In this document: positions 1 through 10,182 of the stretch, piece by piece
How the letters are laid out: the number at the start of each line of letters is the position of its first letter
How positions within the stretch are numbered: the stretch's first letter is position 1
Source of the DNA: Cerioporus squamosus
Lineage: Eukaryota; Basidiomycota; Agaricomycetes; Polyporales; Polyporaceae
DNA: 32,675 nt
Direction: 5' to 3'
NCBI GenBank assembly: GCA_022592435.1
Contig: JABYQS010000310.1
Location: 1-32,675, forward strand
Program-made: the position numbers and the translations under genes
Notes under the pieces: generated by a model
Database searches by the model: none
What the model was told of the DNA's origin: nothing
Seen by the model: the letters and a program-made list of their open reading frames with translations, nothing else

Positions 1-930
1 GACGTCGAGCACGAGCAGCAAGGACCTTGAAGGCATAAGAACTCGACACGGCCACTCTGCAGTTGTACTCCTCTGGGCTTGACGATCGTCAGTACAAGTG
101 GAGGGCCTTGGTGATAGTCTATCGTCCACGGCACGTTGGGCGCCTTTGCAGGAGCAGATTACGGGTTTCAGAGCTTGTACCGGCATGATCTGCTGCGCGA
201 GCCTAGGTTAGCGAATGGTCAACTGTACAAGACTCATGCGTCTGACATACCCCGTGCCTCTGTGGGCCTCCTGGCGGCCCCACGGAGGCGGAAGCTAATC
301 TGTCTTAACGCATGCTCATCTGGATGAAGTCAGCTCGCCGGCCGCACATCCGGACGAACAAAATGATGCCGACAGACAGCCTCAGTGGCAGACTACGTCC
401 CTGCCAGTTCCCCCGCACATGGAGTGCATCTTCCAGTGTGCGCCGGCATGAGGTCAGTCACGCCTGGTTAGGGACAAGCTCATTATAGTGAGCACCCACT
501 ACGGATGCACAAGCAACCTTGACTTACAAGGTTCCTTGTTTCTTCCAGCCCCCTTTCGGGCACTCATACAAGCATGAGCTACGTGGACGTCTATATCAGT
601 TAAGTCAGCGTACAATACCTGGAGCACACAGGAAAATAACCCTGACATACCTGGCCACAAACACCGGCGACCTAGTTGACGGTCCATGAGTGGCTGCCTG
701 CAACGCGGACTAATACAAGTTAGTATGGGATCTTCTTCGTGCCTCAAATACCTGACATACTTGCCATGATAGCCTGTTGCTGTCTGCATGGCAGTTCGTT
801 GTCCGCAGCAACAGCAGGCTGGATGACTTCGTGGCTCTCAGAGAGGGGAACTGGAATCCACCAGGCGTCTCAATGGTAGGTTGATGTCCCGACAACGGCA
901 CGCGAGCGAAAGCGCGATGCGCGAAGATCG
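1..930. other. Left flank, no supported gene
   Basis: I see no gene that can be supported here. The open frames are short (under 100 codons), lack recognisable motifs and are not linked by convincing splice sites. The stretch may include intergenic DNA or decayed sequence. Confidence 0.4.
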
Positions 931-981
931 GTCTCCTGGTTCGTCTTCACGCATTGGCTGCGCCGGAGGAGTTGGAGGATG
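931..981 (+). repeat. Left copy of a 50-bp direct repeat flanking the AT-rich element
   Basis: This stretch, starting GTCTCCTGG and ending GGAGGATG, recurs in the same orientation at 2161-2210. The two copies differ by a few substitutions and small indels. They bracket the inverted-repeat element at 1021-2156. This copy is about 40 bp away from the element, whereas the right copy almost touches it. The duplication is far longer than a normal transposon target duplication, so its origin is unclear. Confidence 0.6.
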
Positions 982-1020
982 ATGACGCCCGGGAGACGCG
1001 CCAATGACGCCTCTCACCGA

Positions 1021-2156
1021 GAACAATGTCCAATGTTGTCCAGGATAATATTTAGATAACATTTGGATAAAAGACTAAATGGCATCTGGGGATCTCGGAT
1101 AATAATATTGGGTATAAATTCTGAATGCTGTTGGGGATGATTTCTGTATGGTGGGTAGAGGAATATCATGGCAACATGATGTATGTTAACTTGATGTCTC
1201 CTCTGGAGAACATCGGGTGGACAGTTGGAATGTCACTATTTTGTTGTTAGCATTCAACATCCAGACAGCCTTGCAGATTCTTCTTCTATGTTGTTGCGGA
1301 AGGCAGTCAACATGGTGTCAAGATATTATCCTGCTGCTCTCCTTGCCAACTTTGGGGCAACATTGATGAGAGTGCCAATATGGTTTCTGCTATACAACAT
1401 CTGGGCACTGTTGCAAATGACCCCACTATGTCTGCTCCAGCACCATCGGGGCAACATTTGGCTGCAATTCTCAATATTAACATGATGTTATCCTCATGCT
1501 GCCCATGCCGCCACCGGAATAACACTTGGTCTTCTATTCCAGTGTTATCTCAATGTTATCCTGGGCAGATCTGCACCTACAACAGACACCTGAACAATGT
1601 CCCATGTTTATCTGGCATAACAGTTGATGAACATTGTGATAATAAATTAAGTTTTGTCATGGCATTCGCCTGGACAACATCGAGACAACATTTGGTATGT
1701 TGTTTACAATGTGGTTTGCATGCCTGCATGGGCAGTGTCGGAAATAAAATTGGACTGTTGCTGGCATGTTGCCACTGAAGAACATCGGGAAAGAAATCAA
1801 TATGTTACTAGCTTGCTGCACAGTGCATACACGAGAGAGACATGAGAAATTATTTGGCTATATTATCCTTGCAAAAAGTTATATTGGTGACCAAATGCTG
1901 CCATGATGTTCTCCCAGATGAAATCAGGGCCACATACTTGATTTCCTCATTCTGTTGTCAGTCAGCAGACATTAGGGCACAATCTGGGTAATATCCTGGA
2001 CATTGACCCTAGCAACAAGGCTGTAACATTGAGATGGAAGTTTATATGTCGTACCAACAATTTCCACATGGTGCCCCTGTACGCACCTTGACAACATTTA
2101 GTCTTGTATCATAATGTTATTCAAATGTTATCCTGGACAACATCAGACATTGTCCT
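1021..2156. mobile_element. AT-rich MITE-like element with 60-bp terminal inverted repeats
   Basis: The left end (about 1021-1080) is the reverse complement of the right end (about 2097-2156), with roughly 9 mismatches in 60 positions. Both ends contain TTATCCTGGACAACAT. The interior is AT-richer than the flanks and full of degenerate copies of the same words (ACAACAT, ATGTTATCC, GGGCAACAT). No transposase is encoded; the open frames inside are short and follow the repeats. This fits a non-autonomous DNA transposon or a decayed internally repetitive element. No clear short target-site duplication was found. The superfamily cannot be assigned from the ends. Confidence 0.55.
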
Positions 2157-2160
2157 TGGT

Positions 2161-2210
2161 GTCTCCTGGCTCATCTGCACGCATTTGCTGCGCCGCGGAG
2201 GTGGAGGATG
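2161..2210 (+). repeat. Right copy of the 50-bp direct repeat
   Basis: Partner of 931-981, beginning 5 bp beyond the right inverted repeat. It contains GTCTCCTGGCTCATCTGCAC followed by a GC-rich block ending GGTGGAGGATG. Both copies can be read as an acidic Glu/Asp-rich peptide, but in frames offset by a small indel, so coding is not established. Confidence 0.6.
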
Positions 2211-2675
2211 ACAAGGGCCGCGATCTCAGCGTACGTTATCTTCATGCGTGGCTGGCCCCGGTCATTCAAGAGAGATTGCAATACCTGGTCCCGAGAAGGC
2301 TTAGTGCAAGAGGGTAGCCGATGGACAAATGTACGCACGTTCTATGCCGGCTTCATGTGCAGGGCGAATCTGGGTCCCCACATCAACATCAGTACCTGCG
2401 TGCTGGGCTTCGATATGAAGTACCTGCCGATGCAGGCGATGCGCCTCAAAGGTCTGATATCGTATATCAAACCTCGCAGCCTCTTTATCATTCTATGCCA
2501 TTCCCGTTATATCATAAAATCCACCCACCTCGTCCCACCGCAGCTCACAGTCTGATGCAATCGCGCATCGTAATCGTACACTACACTAATACCTTCTCAA
2601 TCACTGAACACCATTGCTAGGTCGACTATGGGGACCGGGATTTTGGGGTCTGCCGGGTGCTCCCAATGCTGCTTG
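2211..2675. other. Intergenic stretch, no supported gene
   Basis: Only short overlapping plus-strand open frames are present, without recognised domains. The translation downstream of the direct repeat looks non-conserved. Nothing is assigned. Confidence 0.35.
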
Positions 2676-3103
2676 TCAACGCAGAAGTCTTTGATTTTCA
2701 TACCGTAGTCGTCGCACAGCCTTTGCTTCATTCTGTGTCTGGTCAGCAACAGATTGTTTCGCCCAAGTCACTGTCTTACTCTTTTCTGGACACGGTAGGA
2801 CATCTTGCTGTCCATAGGCCAATTTGCCTGGAGTGTGTCAGCCATGCATGCATAGACGAGCAAATCCCAGCTCACCTCGTTATAGACCAGCAACGGCAAG
2901 GTCGAATAGCATGCTGGGGGACGCAGTGTCCCAGCCTCATTCTCATGCGGCACGAATTCCATCGCTTGCATCAACTGCACCTCGTGAGATCTTCGCCTGA
3001 GTGCGTGTTGCCTATCACTCACCTCAACAAACTCCTCGTATGTCATCTGAAATCTCTCCGCGTTTGATGTCGCGAACACGGACTGCGCAAACTGGACCAA
3101 CAT
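2676..3103 (-). CDS. Uncertain short gene, hypothetical protein (5' end not resolved)
   Basis: On the minus strand an open frame from 3103 reads as a plausible soluble protein of about 108 residues, including the stretch MTYEEFVEVSDRQHA and a segment around PPACYSTLPLLVYNE. A short putative intron (2739-2779, GTAAGA...CCAG, 41 nt) would join it to about 20 further residues rich in Arg, Glu and Leu that look like a short coiled coil, ending at a stop at 2676-2678. The ATG at 3103 may lie inside an exon, so the 5' end is unknown. I do not recognise the family. It could be a fragment of a larger transposon-associated gene. The plus-strand ORF over the same stretch looks like its shadow. Confidence 0.35.
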
Positions 3104-3289
3104 GCGTGAGTTCCTTCACCTCATGCATTTGTGCGCGCACTCGCCAGCCACTGCTTGCTAGTAACGATCCGGGACCAGTGTGGCATGTCTTAGTTGGGAG
3201 GTTGAAGAGTGGAGATACGAGATCGTTCGTGAGCACGGCGGGATGCAGTACAAAGTACGTTTACCGTGGACAGGCAGGCATCCAATTAA

Positions 3290-3520
3290 CTAAAGCAACC
3301 CCACACTCCGAGCCACATATGGGCACCATTGTTGTATTACAATATACCACCAACCTGGTATATTCCCGATGCTGGCACTGGTCACCATTGTAAAATGAAA
3401 CCACCTGGCCAGGGTTTGACAACAATGACTGGGGCTGTTGTAAATCACCCTTAGGCCAGGAAACACAACCCTGGCATTGCTGTAAAACAATGTAGGGGTT
3501 GTGCAAGCACCTCTGTGCAC
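3290..3520. repeat. Degenerate short repeats around TTGTAAA
   Basis: Several loosely related blocks carry CATTGTAAAA-, GTTGTAAAT- or CTGTAAAAC-like words followed by CC-rich text. They lead into the clear 92-bp tandem repeat to the right. No coding potential is seen. Confidence 0.35.
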
Positions 3521-3523
3521 ATT

Positions 3524-3707
3524 GTAATACCCCAGCAGTTGTAGAATGGTCCATATACAGGCTGTAGCTGGCAGTAATACAGCGTCGGGAAGTGAAACGG
3601 TCCCCGCCCTCGCTTGTAATACCCCAGCAGTTGTAGAATGGTCCATATACAGGCTGTAGCTGTTAGTAATACAGTGTCGGGCAGTTAGACAGTCCCCGCA
3701 CAAATTG
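3524..3707 (+). repeat. Two tandem copies of a 92-bp unit
   Basis: The unit begins GTAATACCCCAGCAGTTGTA at 3524 and again at 3616. The first half, including GAATGGTCCATATACAGGCT, is identical in both copies. The second half (TAATACAG[C/T]GTCGGG ... GTCCCCGC) carries several substitutions. A third partial start may be present in the degenerate blocks upstream. Function unknown. Confidence 0.8.
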
Positions 3708-4267
3708 TAAAATTAGTCAAACTGCTGCTGAGCTATGTGGACATGTGCTGAACCCATATACAGGTTATGTAGAGGCATAGCAAGACCCTGGGATGAGGCA
3801 GGATACTTGCTCACTTATTTCCCCAGAATCTGCAATAAATCAGGCTCAAATGATGGAGGCTGTAGTTACGGATCTCAGCTTCAGGAGTTCTTTCGCTATT
3901 CTCTCTACCTTCTCAATTGCTTGCACAGTGGGCAGTAGGCAGGGGTTATATTCATTATACATGTGAATACTTCCAGTTTGCCCAAAACTGCTTATGTCCT
4001 GTGATGTGTATACAATGCAGCAACAGCACTTGGAAAGCTGAGTATCATTGGGGATTAAGTCCGCAGGGCTGAACATCTGTCTGGAGGGGGAGTTCCATTG
4101 TTGAGACATGGGATACTTAGCGTCGAAATGTGAGAATGCCGATGAGGCGCTGGAAGCACAGCCACATAAGGTCTTACTCAACGCTGCAGTCTCAACCTAA
4201 AGACGGTCACACCACAGGGATTAGCAATATGGATCTATACAATCAAACCACAAGTCACCTACGTACA
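3708..4267. other. Spacer downstream of the first KDZ gene
   Basis: The longest open frame (minus, 3846-4181) has low-complexity ends and no recognisable domain. It may contain the 3' untranslated region of the KDZ gene that ends at 4268. No gene is supported. Confidence 0.35.
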
Positions 4268-7200
4268 TCACTCCTGATCGCTAGCGCTACTGTCGCTACT
4301 GTCTCCGCTTGAGGAGGATGAGTCATCCTCCGGAAGTGTGGTGGAGACTGAAGTCCCTGCTCGCCCCTCTGATGGTACCAGCACACACCCGGAACTTCCC
4401 CGCAGCGGCGCCTTTTCCGGTACGTTGTAACGAGCCGACCATGCCGGCATTGCACCACCCCATTTACAGAAGTACGGCACCCAAAGGTGCGCGCAGCAGG
4501 ATGCCAGTCCTTCGAAGACTGAAGCCTGGAACTCGGCGTACGCGGTGAGCCCACGTTGCAATGCAGAGCCGATATTCGACCGCCTTGCTGCCTGCTGCTG
4601 CCACCAGCCAGCCTTCCAATCGAAGTACTCGATCACGCGCCTCATCTCCTCCTGCAGAAGGGTGACTTCCTCACCCCAACGCTCAGCCGTTTGGGTCCAG
4701 CTCGCCTTCGACACCTTTGGGCAGCACTTGATCGGTGCCGCGCGGCACCAGCCAGATCCAGGAGATCTGGTGCCGTCCCTCGCTGCCTCGGTCATTGGAC
4801 TCACGGCCAGGCCCACGGAGATCTGCGTCGAGAAGTACCTTAAAACGAGCTTCCCAATCGCCTCCATTGTCGAGGGACTCTAGCGCTGCCCGAGCACCCC
4901 GGTACCTTTCTGCTGCGCGCTTCACCTTCTCCTGAAACTTCGTGAACAAAGTGCGCACCCTCCCCGACGTCCGCTGACCCGTGCCTGAGATGTTCAGCCT
5001 CTTGAAGTCCGCAATGCCAACCAAGATGCGCCACAATCGACGAATATCCTCCAGCGCGTCGTCTGCTTGAGCAATGCGAAGCCGACGTTCTTTGTCCGAG
5101 AGCCCGGGTGGTAGTGATGCACGCAGGACCGGCGGCAGAGCAGAGGGCAGCCAGAGATGCACGTTCTCGGGCTTGGCAGACGAGGGCGCTTCCACAGGCA
5201 CGGCAGGAGTCGAACGAGGGAGGGAGGACTCGGAAGATGAGTTTCCGGAGGCAGTCGAGGCGCCAGCAGAGCCGGACGACACATCAAGCGAGTGGGACGT
5301 TGGGGTGGTGTCTGACGGGGTTGATGACATTGTAGTCGCTCCTGGTGCGGGTGGAGGGACCGCGCCGGTTTGCGCTGCAGCGGCAGCGGCAGTCAGCAAG
5401 GACGCAAGCGGGGCAGGATCACCGCTGCTTCGGAACTGCGGGATAATCGGCATATGCAAATCCTGCATACCCTGCCAGGTCTCAATCCGGCGCGTGAGCA
5501 CGTTCCGCTTCTCCTGGATCTCAGCAAGATTAGCATCTGTGCCTGATGCGTTCTTCTCACACGCTTGGAGAGCTTGTCTGAAGAGTGTCCAGAAGTCAGC
5601 TCACTTGCGATCAGCCCCGAAATTGCAGGTACGTACTGTGACTCCTCGATATCCAACCCGAGCTGTAGGAAGACACCAGGAGAGATGTCGTGTGGCGGGA
5701 GTGTGCCCGCAGCCAGTTCCTTGGCTTCCTCATCGGCGATCTGAAGGTGCGTCGATTTGAGCGTGGCGGCTGTAAGTCAGCCGGTCAGTTCGGCGATAGT
5801 CATTCCGGTGCGGCTCATCGAAAACTCACTAGTTCGCAGCTCCTCGTATGGGTCCATTGCTTGCTTGGGGTTCTCCTGCCAGGCCTGCACTTCCGTGTCC
5901 CACTTTGCAATGGTCTCTGCCGGGAATGTCGCCGAGAGGGCATCGTGTGTGGCTTTCTGCTTCGTGTACATTGTGTCGGCCTCCCGAAGGAGCCGCAGTA
6001 AGTAGAGGCCTAGAATCAGAATGTCGTCATATTGATGATCGATCGCGATTGCCGGACAGCATGACTGACCAAATCCAATGACCTTCTGCCAATTCCACGC
6101 GCCCCAGTGATCGTTGTAGTGTTCGCGTCGGACCCCGGGGCCCATCTCCCGGCCACTGAGAGCAAGCGGGTTCATGTGGGTCCAGTGCGCCTCGATGCCT
6201 TCGGCGTAAGTGCGGCCGACCCAGCGGAGGAAGTTGAGGGAGAATCGAGAGTGCTTTGGGCCGTGCACCCGGATATGCTTCTTTGGGATGGCATACCGGA
6301 TGTCGAGTTTGGAGATATTGGTCTGGATGTGTGGCGGGAGATCCTCACGGGCACGGCGGGCGAGTTTCTTGTGCCATTGGCAAGCGATGTTGTACGAGAT
6401 GAGTAACATAAGCGCCAGGCCGAGGATTGTCGAGAACACGATATAATCCATGATGAGATATCTGGTGATCATGATGAGTAGTGAACACATAAGCGGCGAA
6501 GATCCCGATCGTAGCATCACTTACTTCTCCCCATTTGGAAGGTCGCCAACTGCGGTCTTGCGTACCATAGCGTGTTGAGCGCATAGCACAGCTCCTACCC
6601 CAGAAGCTATGTACCCTTGACGGCGCATGTTCGCGTTTTGTATGGCTTTATGTTCTGCAGAGCAGGAGTTGGCCTGCAGGCAAGAGGACTGTAAGTTCAC
6701 GGTATTCTAGTCGCAGAGAAGTACACACATCATTCTGATTCCCGATGTTGTCAACGTGCGTCCCAAACTTGGATTGCTCGACGTAGTAGGACCATCCAGA
6801 TCCGAGTTCGAAGTCGACGAAGCCGCGGTCCTTGAGCTTGGCACGGAAATTTGCGTCGACCATCAAGAAGAGCGTGTACAGCCACCTGCTCAGCCAATGA
6901 AACCAAAGGTCAAACATCGTCATCAGATCGTCGCGAATGCTAGGTTACTTACTTGATTGAGGGCGGAGCAGATTCCCAGTCAGCCAGGAGGTTCTTCCCA
7001 GGATGCGGACAAGCTGGGCATTCCACCGCCAGTTCGCCCTCCTGCGTACCTGCCGGCCCGGTAGGATCATGACCGCGACCCGCACGTTTCAGCGCTGTGA
7101 GGTGGCGCCATAGTCTCACGACATGCGAGACTTGCTTGTAGCGGTTCTACAACAGGGACATAAGAATCTGTGAGTATTCGACTGTAGTAGTACGCACCAG

Positions 7201-8321
7201 AGAGGGCCAGCTTCCGGAGTTGTCAGTGACACGCTCAAGGGTCCTCCAGTAGTCGTACAATGTAGTCTTGCCCTGGGAATTGAGCTCTTGAAACACGTTC
7301 AGCATCCGGAATGTGAATGTGGTCGCCGGGCGATTCGTCGTTGCGGGAAACCAGCCTTGACGAAAGACCTGCACCCACTGGTGGGTGAATTGTTCGTTGT
7401 TGTCGAGGCACTCACAGAAGCGGACTTGGACCTCGTGGATGCCTGTCACATCGCCAACGACGAGCCGACGTGTCTTTGGCGCTGGGCAAGGACATGTTCC
7501 GCCTTCATGGCCGAGCTGGAAAACGAAGCCAAGCTCCCGCAATGATGTCTTCTTCCACATCTTGCTGGTCCATTGCTGCAAAATCTCCACATCAGTAAGG
7601 CCGTCTCGCCAGCACGACAGATGACGTGTACCTTGATTGCATGTAGCGGGAGATCAACGTGCTTCTTGATAATGCACCTGGCGCACTGAACATGCCGCAC
7701 GGAGCACGCACTGCACCGGAACGCGGCGGGTTCGAGATTGCACGTCGAGCAGATCTGTGGCTCGGATTCGACCGCCGTTTCGCCGCCATAGTAGCGTATG
7801 AGCTCGTCGAGGAACTCTGCATACATCGGAAGCCACTCAGCGACCTTATTCTGCATGGGGAGTCAGTACATCGCCTACACATCACTCCCAGGAAGGGAAG
7901 TGCTCACCGCCGCACACAATTCCGGCCGCGCACACTTCTTCTTCCAGGGCACCGAGTCAGACTGCGCAGGAAGCTCGGCGTTGTCAACTGGGTATTCGCC
8001 GACAATTGCCATGACCTCCGGAGGAAAGCCGGCGATCTTGTCCACAGGCGTGTTCTTCGAAGCGTCAGGTTCGAGCTCTGGAATGACAACCTTGCTATCG
8101 CCGCGACACATCCCGAGCCGGCCATCTGCAAAGTTATACACCTGGAAGGTCTGCATGTCTACCGTAGTTGTACGCGCGCTTGTACCCGTGCCTTCGGAGC
8201 TGCTCTGAGTGGGCGTAGGAGCTCCTATGTCGCGCATCTTGAACGAGCCTTTGCCCGTCCTCGGCTTCTTTGATGGCCCCCTTTTGGAGCCTGAAGAAGC
8301 TCGTTTGTTGCCAGAGGACAT
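4268..8321 (-). CDS. KDZ transposase with N-terminal CxC2 cysteine cluster, copy 1 (one apparent frameshift)
   Basis: Ten exons join in frame: 7908-8321, 7632-7850, 7198-7575, 6953-7146, 6729-6885, 6525-6673, 6070-6461, 5830-6009, 5637-5769 and 4268-5577; introns are 51-67 nt. The product is about 1175 aa. After a basic, low-complexity N terminus comes a CxC2-type domain: cysteine pairs in CSTCNLEP and CSACSVRHVQCARC, then LRELGFVFQLGHEGGTCP and VTGIHEVQVRFCEC. The KDZ core follows: a CPACPHPGKN block, RWLYTLFLMVDANF-like residues across a splice, CSAEHKAIQNAN, VGDLPNGEKYLIMDY, SYNIACQW and GREMGPGVRREHYNDH. The C terminus has the family's SWIW and EEMRRV motifs. KDZ enzymes are RNase H-fold cut-and-paste transposases of fungi and some other eukaryotes. 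Between SWIW (about 4765) and WTQTAERW (about 4700) the frame changes. The only candidate intron there is 34 nt, so a frameshift is more likely and the copy may be inactive. The ATG at 8321 is the only start that opens the first exon cleanly. Confidence 0.85.
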
Positions 8322-8569
8322 CGGTATGAGTGACTAGTCGATTGCAATCGAAGGAAGAGAGACACCGGGGAGGAGGAAGATCGAGGCACGAAGAGAGAGT
8401 GTTGTAGGATATCAGATTGAGAGACCATGCACCTTCCTGCGCCGGTTGCAAATCCGATGTTTTCGGACCTCTTCGGGCTGGGCAGTAATACACCAGTATA
8501 GACTTAGTGGCTCAAAAAACACTGGCCGGTCATGTTTCCTCGCAGATGGATGTACACAGCGTAGTTCTA

Positions 8570-8886
8570 CTAGTAGAGGTAGGAAGGATGGAAGTCCGTA
8601 GCGCCCATGGTGGCCATCCTTCTGGCATAGGCGCCGTACTTCATCGCCACATCTGCGACTCGAAGTTGACTGTCCTCTGTCAACGTACGTGTAGCTATGT
8701 CCAACACTCGGGCAAACGCATCCCTGGACAGCCCTCGCGAGCCGTAACAACTTCAAAGTTCACACCATTGACCACCGGCTCAGCATGCACGGCGCCGTCT
8801 CGGGTCTCCAGCCCAAACTTCAAGTACATGCTCAGCTCGTCGCATTCTTCATCAGGTGCGGCACTCGCAGGAGGGACATACGATCA
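8570..8886 (-). pseudogene. Remnant of a short coding segment, family not recognised
   Basis: Two adjacent minus-strand frames look coding but are out of phase. The upstream one (to about 8720) includes DEECDELSMYLKFGLETRDG and VNGVNFEVVTARE. The downstream one reads DAFARVLDIATRTLTEDSQL then AMKYGAYARRMATMG and stops at 8570-8572. No donor and acceptor pair joins them in phase, which suggests a frameshifted remnant or an unresolved gene. It lies between two same-strand genes, downstream of the hybrid-binding-domain gene, and could once have been its distal exons. Confidence 0.35.
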
Positions 8887-8937
8887 CATTCAGCACGAGG
8901 ATATGGTGTACAGGTGGGAGCACTGGTAAGTACTAAT

Positions 8938-9916
8938 CTACGGCAGGATGACGTGAACATTGCCGGTGGCCTTGTTACCATAGTAGTACTGCTCGGCCTC
9001 CGCACGAGTCCCGAAGGACTTGTGCTGGTTGCCGGGCACGCGGAGGACATGGTCAGCCATGTCGTGCCACTCCCTCCATATCCCAACGCGCCTCCCGGTG
9101 GTGACGACGTACCACCGGTTGTGCAGAGGGTCGCGCGGAGCTATGTCTTCGTCTGTGAGGGTGGTTAGCGGGAGGACAACAATGAGCAGATGGAAGATGA
9201 ACATACAGGCCTCGAATGGCAGCACAGCGGTCATCAACACCGCAGCAGAGTCAGGGACGCTCTGCAGCTGCGGCGAGGGCGGGAAGATCGCATCCACACC
9301 CTGCATGGCAGGGGAGGGAGGAGCGCCGCCTGGGACTGCCATGTTGGGGACAGCGGGAGGCGCAGTGTCCTGAGCGACGGCGGCGGCATTCGTCGGGGCT
9401 GGAGCAGGAGTGTGCGCCATCCCAATGCCAGCAGTTGCTCCCGGGTGAGTGGGAGCAGGGATACGGACAGGCGGGAGAGGCGGGGCGGCATGGACCTGGC
9501 TGCGGATGACGTGCGGGGTACGGTTGGCCTCTGCAGTAGGCCCCAAGCTGACGGTACCACCCCCGTTGTACACGTTGATGGTGATGGGTGCACCCTGGGT
9601 GTACACGGCGATATGGAGACCCGTGCCCAGTAAAACCAAGCCCAAGGCAGGAGCCTGTGTGCGACCATGTGGGCTGCCTGCCTCGTCGGGCCTCGCAGTG
9701 CGGCTCACGTTGCCCAGAGACAGGCGCGAGAGGTCGGGTAGACCATCTCCGGCAGGAGCTAAGGTCTCCCTGCCTTGTGTGGCGTTGATGGCTGATAAAG
9801 AGCCGCTCAGCAGCGGACAGCACAGGGTGGTTATACAACTACTCACCTGTCTCCTGGCCAGTGCTCGTAGCACTGCCAGCAGAGAGCGCGTTGGGGAGAG
9901 AGTGCAACTGGGCCAT
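8938..9916 (-). CDS. Protein with C-terminal RNase H1-type hybrid-binding (viroplasmin-like) domain
   Basis: Three exons (9847-9916, 9207-9791, 8938-9152; introns of 55 and 54 nt) join in phase into 289 aa. The first two thirds are low-complexity and rich in Ala, Pro and Thr, with a possible hydrophobic segment early in exon 2 (LGLVLLGTGLHIAVY). The last ~60 residues, starting RWYVVTTGRRVGIWREW and continuing with KSFGTRAEAEQYYY, match the hybrid-binding domain found at the N terminus of RNase HI and in caulimovirus viroplasmin. That domain binds RNA-DNA hybrids or dsRNA. No RNase H catalytic domain follows, so the protein would bind rather than cut. It is divergent from the gene at 10183, with start codons 266 bp apart. 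Function here is inferred from the domain only. Confidence 0.7.
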
Positions 9917-10182
9917 GGTGGGTGAGGGCAGGTGAGGGGACGAAGGAGAGAGGGAGATAGCGACCTCGGGGGATCAGGGAGGAGAGGGTGGACCTATAAA
10001 CCACCCGAGCGATCAGATACTAATCGATTGTTCCTTTCCAGGTTTGGATACATGACACTTTCTTGTCACTTAGCAGTGTGACCGTCCCATCTCGTCGCCG
10101 TACAAAAAACCCCGGGGAGGGTTACACAACCCACCCACCCCTTCCAGTCGTTTCACCCCCGCCCCCAGCTTCTGTGTTACTC
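9917..10182. promoter_or_regulatory. Shared intergenic region between two divergent genes
   Basis: The 266 bp between the ATG codons at 9916 (minus) and 10183 (plus) must hold both promoters. A TATAAA-like word (CTATAAACC) lies near 9992-10000 on the plus strand. The 50 bases before 10183 are pyrimidine-rich (CCCACCCCTTCCAG...), common upstream of fungal start codons. No specific operator is recognisable. Confidence 0.35.

Noticed and set aside
1225..1845. Overlapping open frames of 60-130 codons inside the AT-rich element.
   Set aside because: Their translations follow the internal repeat words and show no domain. They are better explained as by-products of the repeat.
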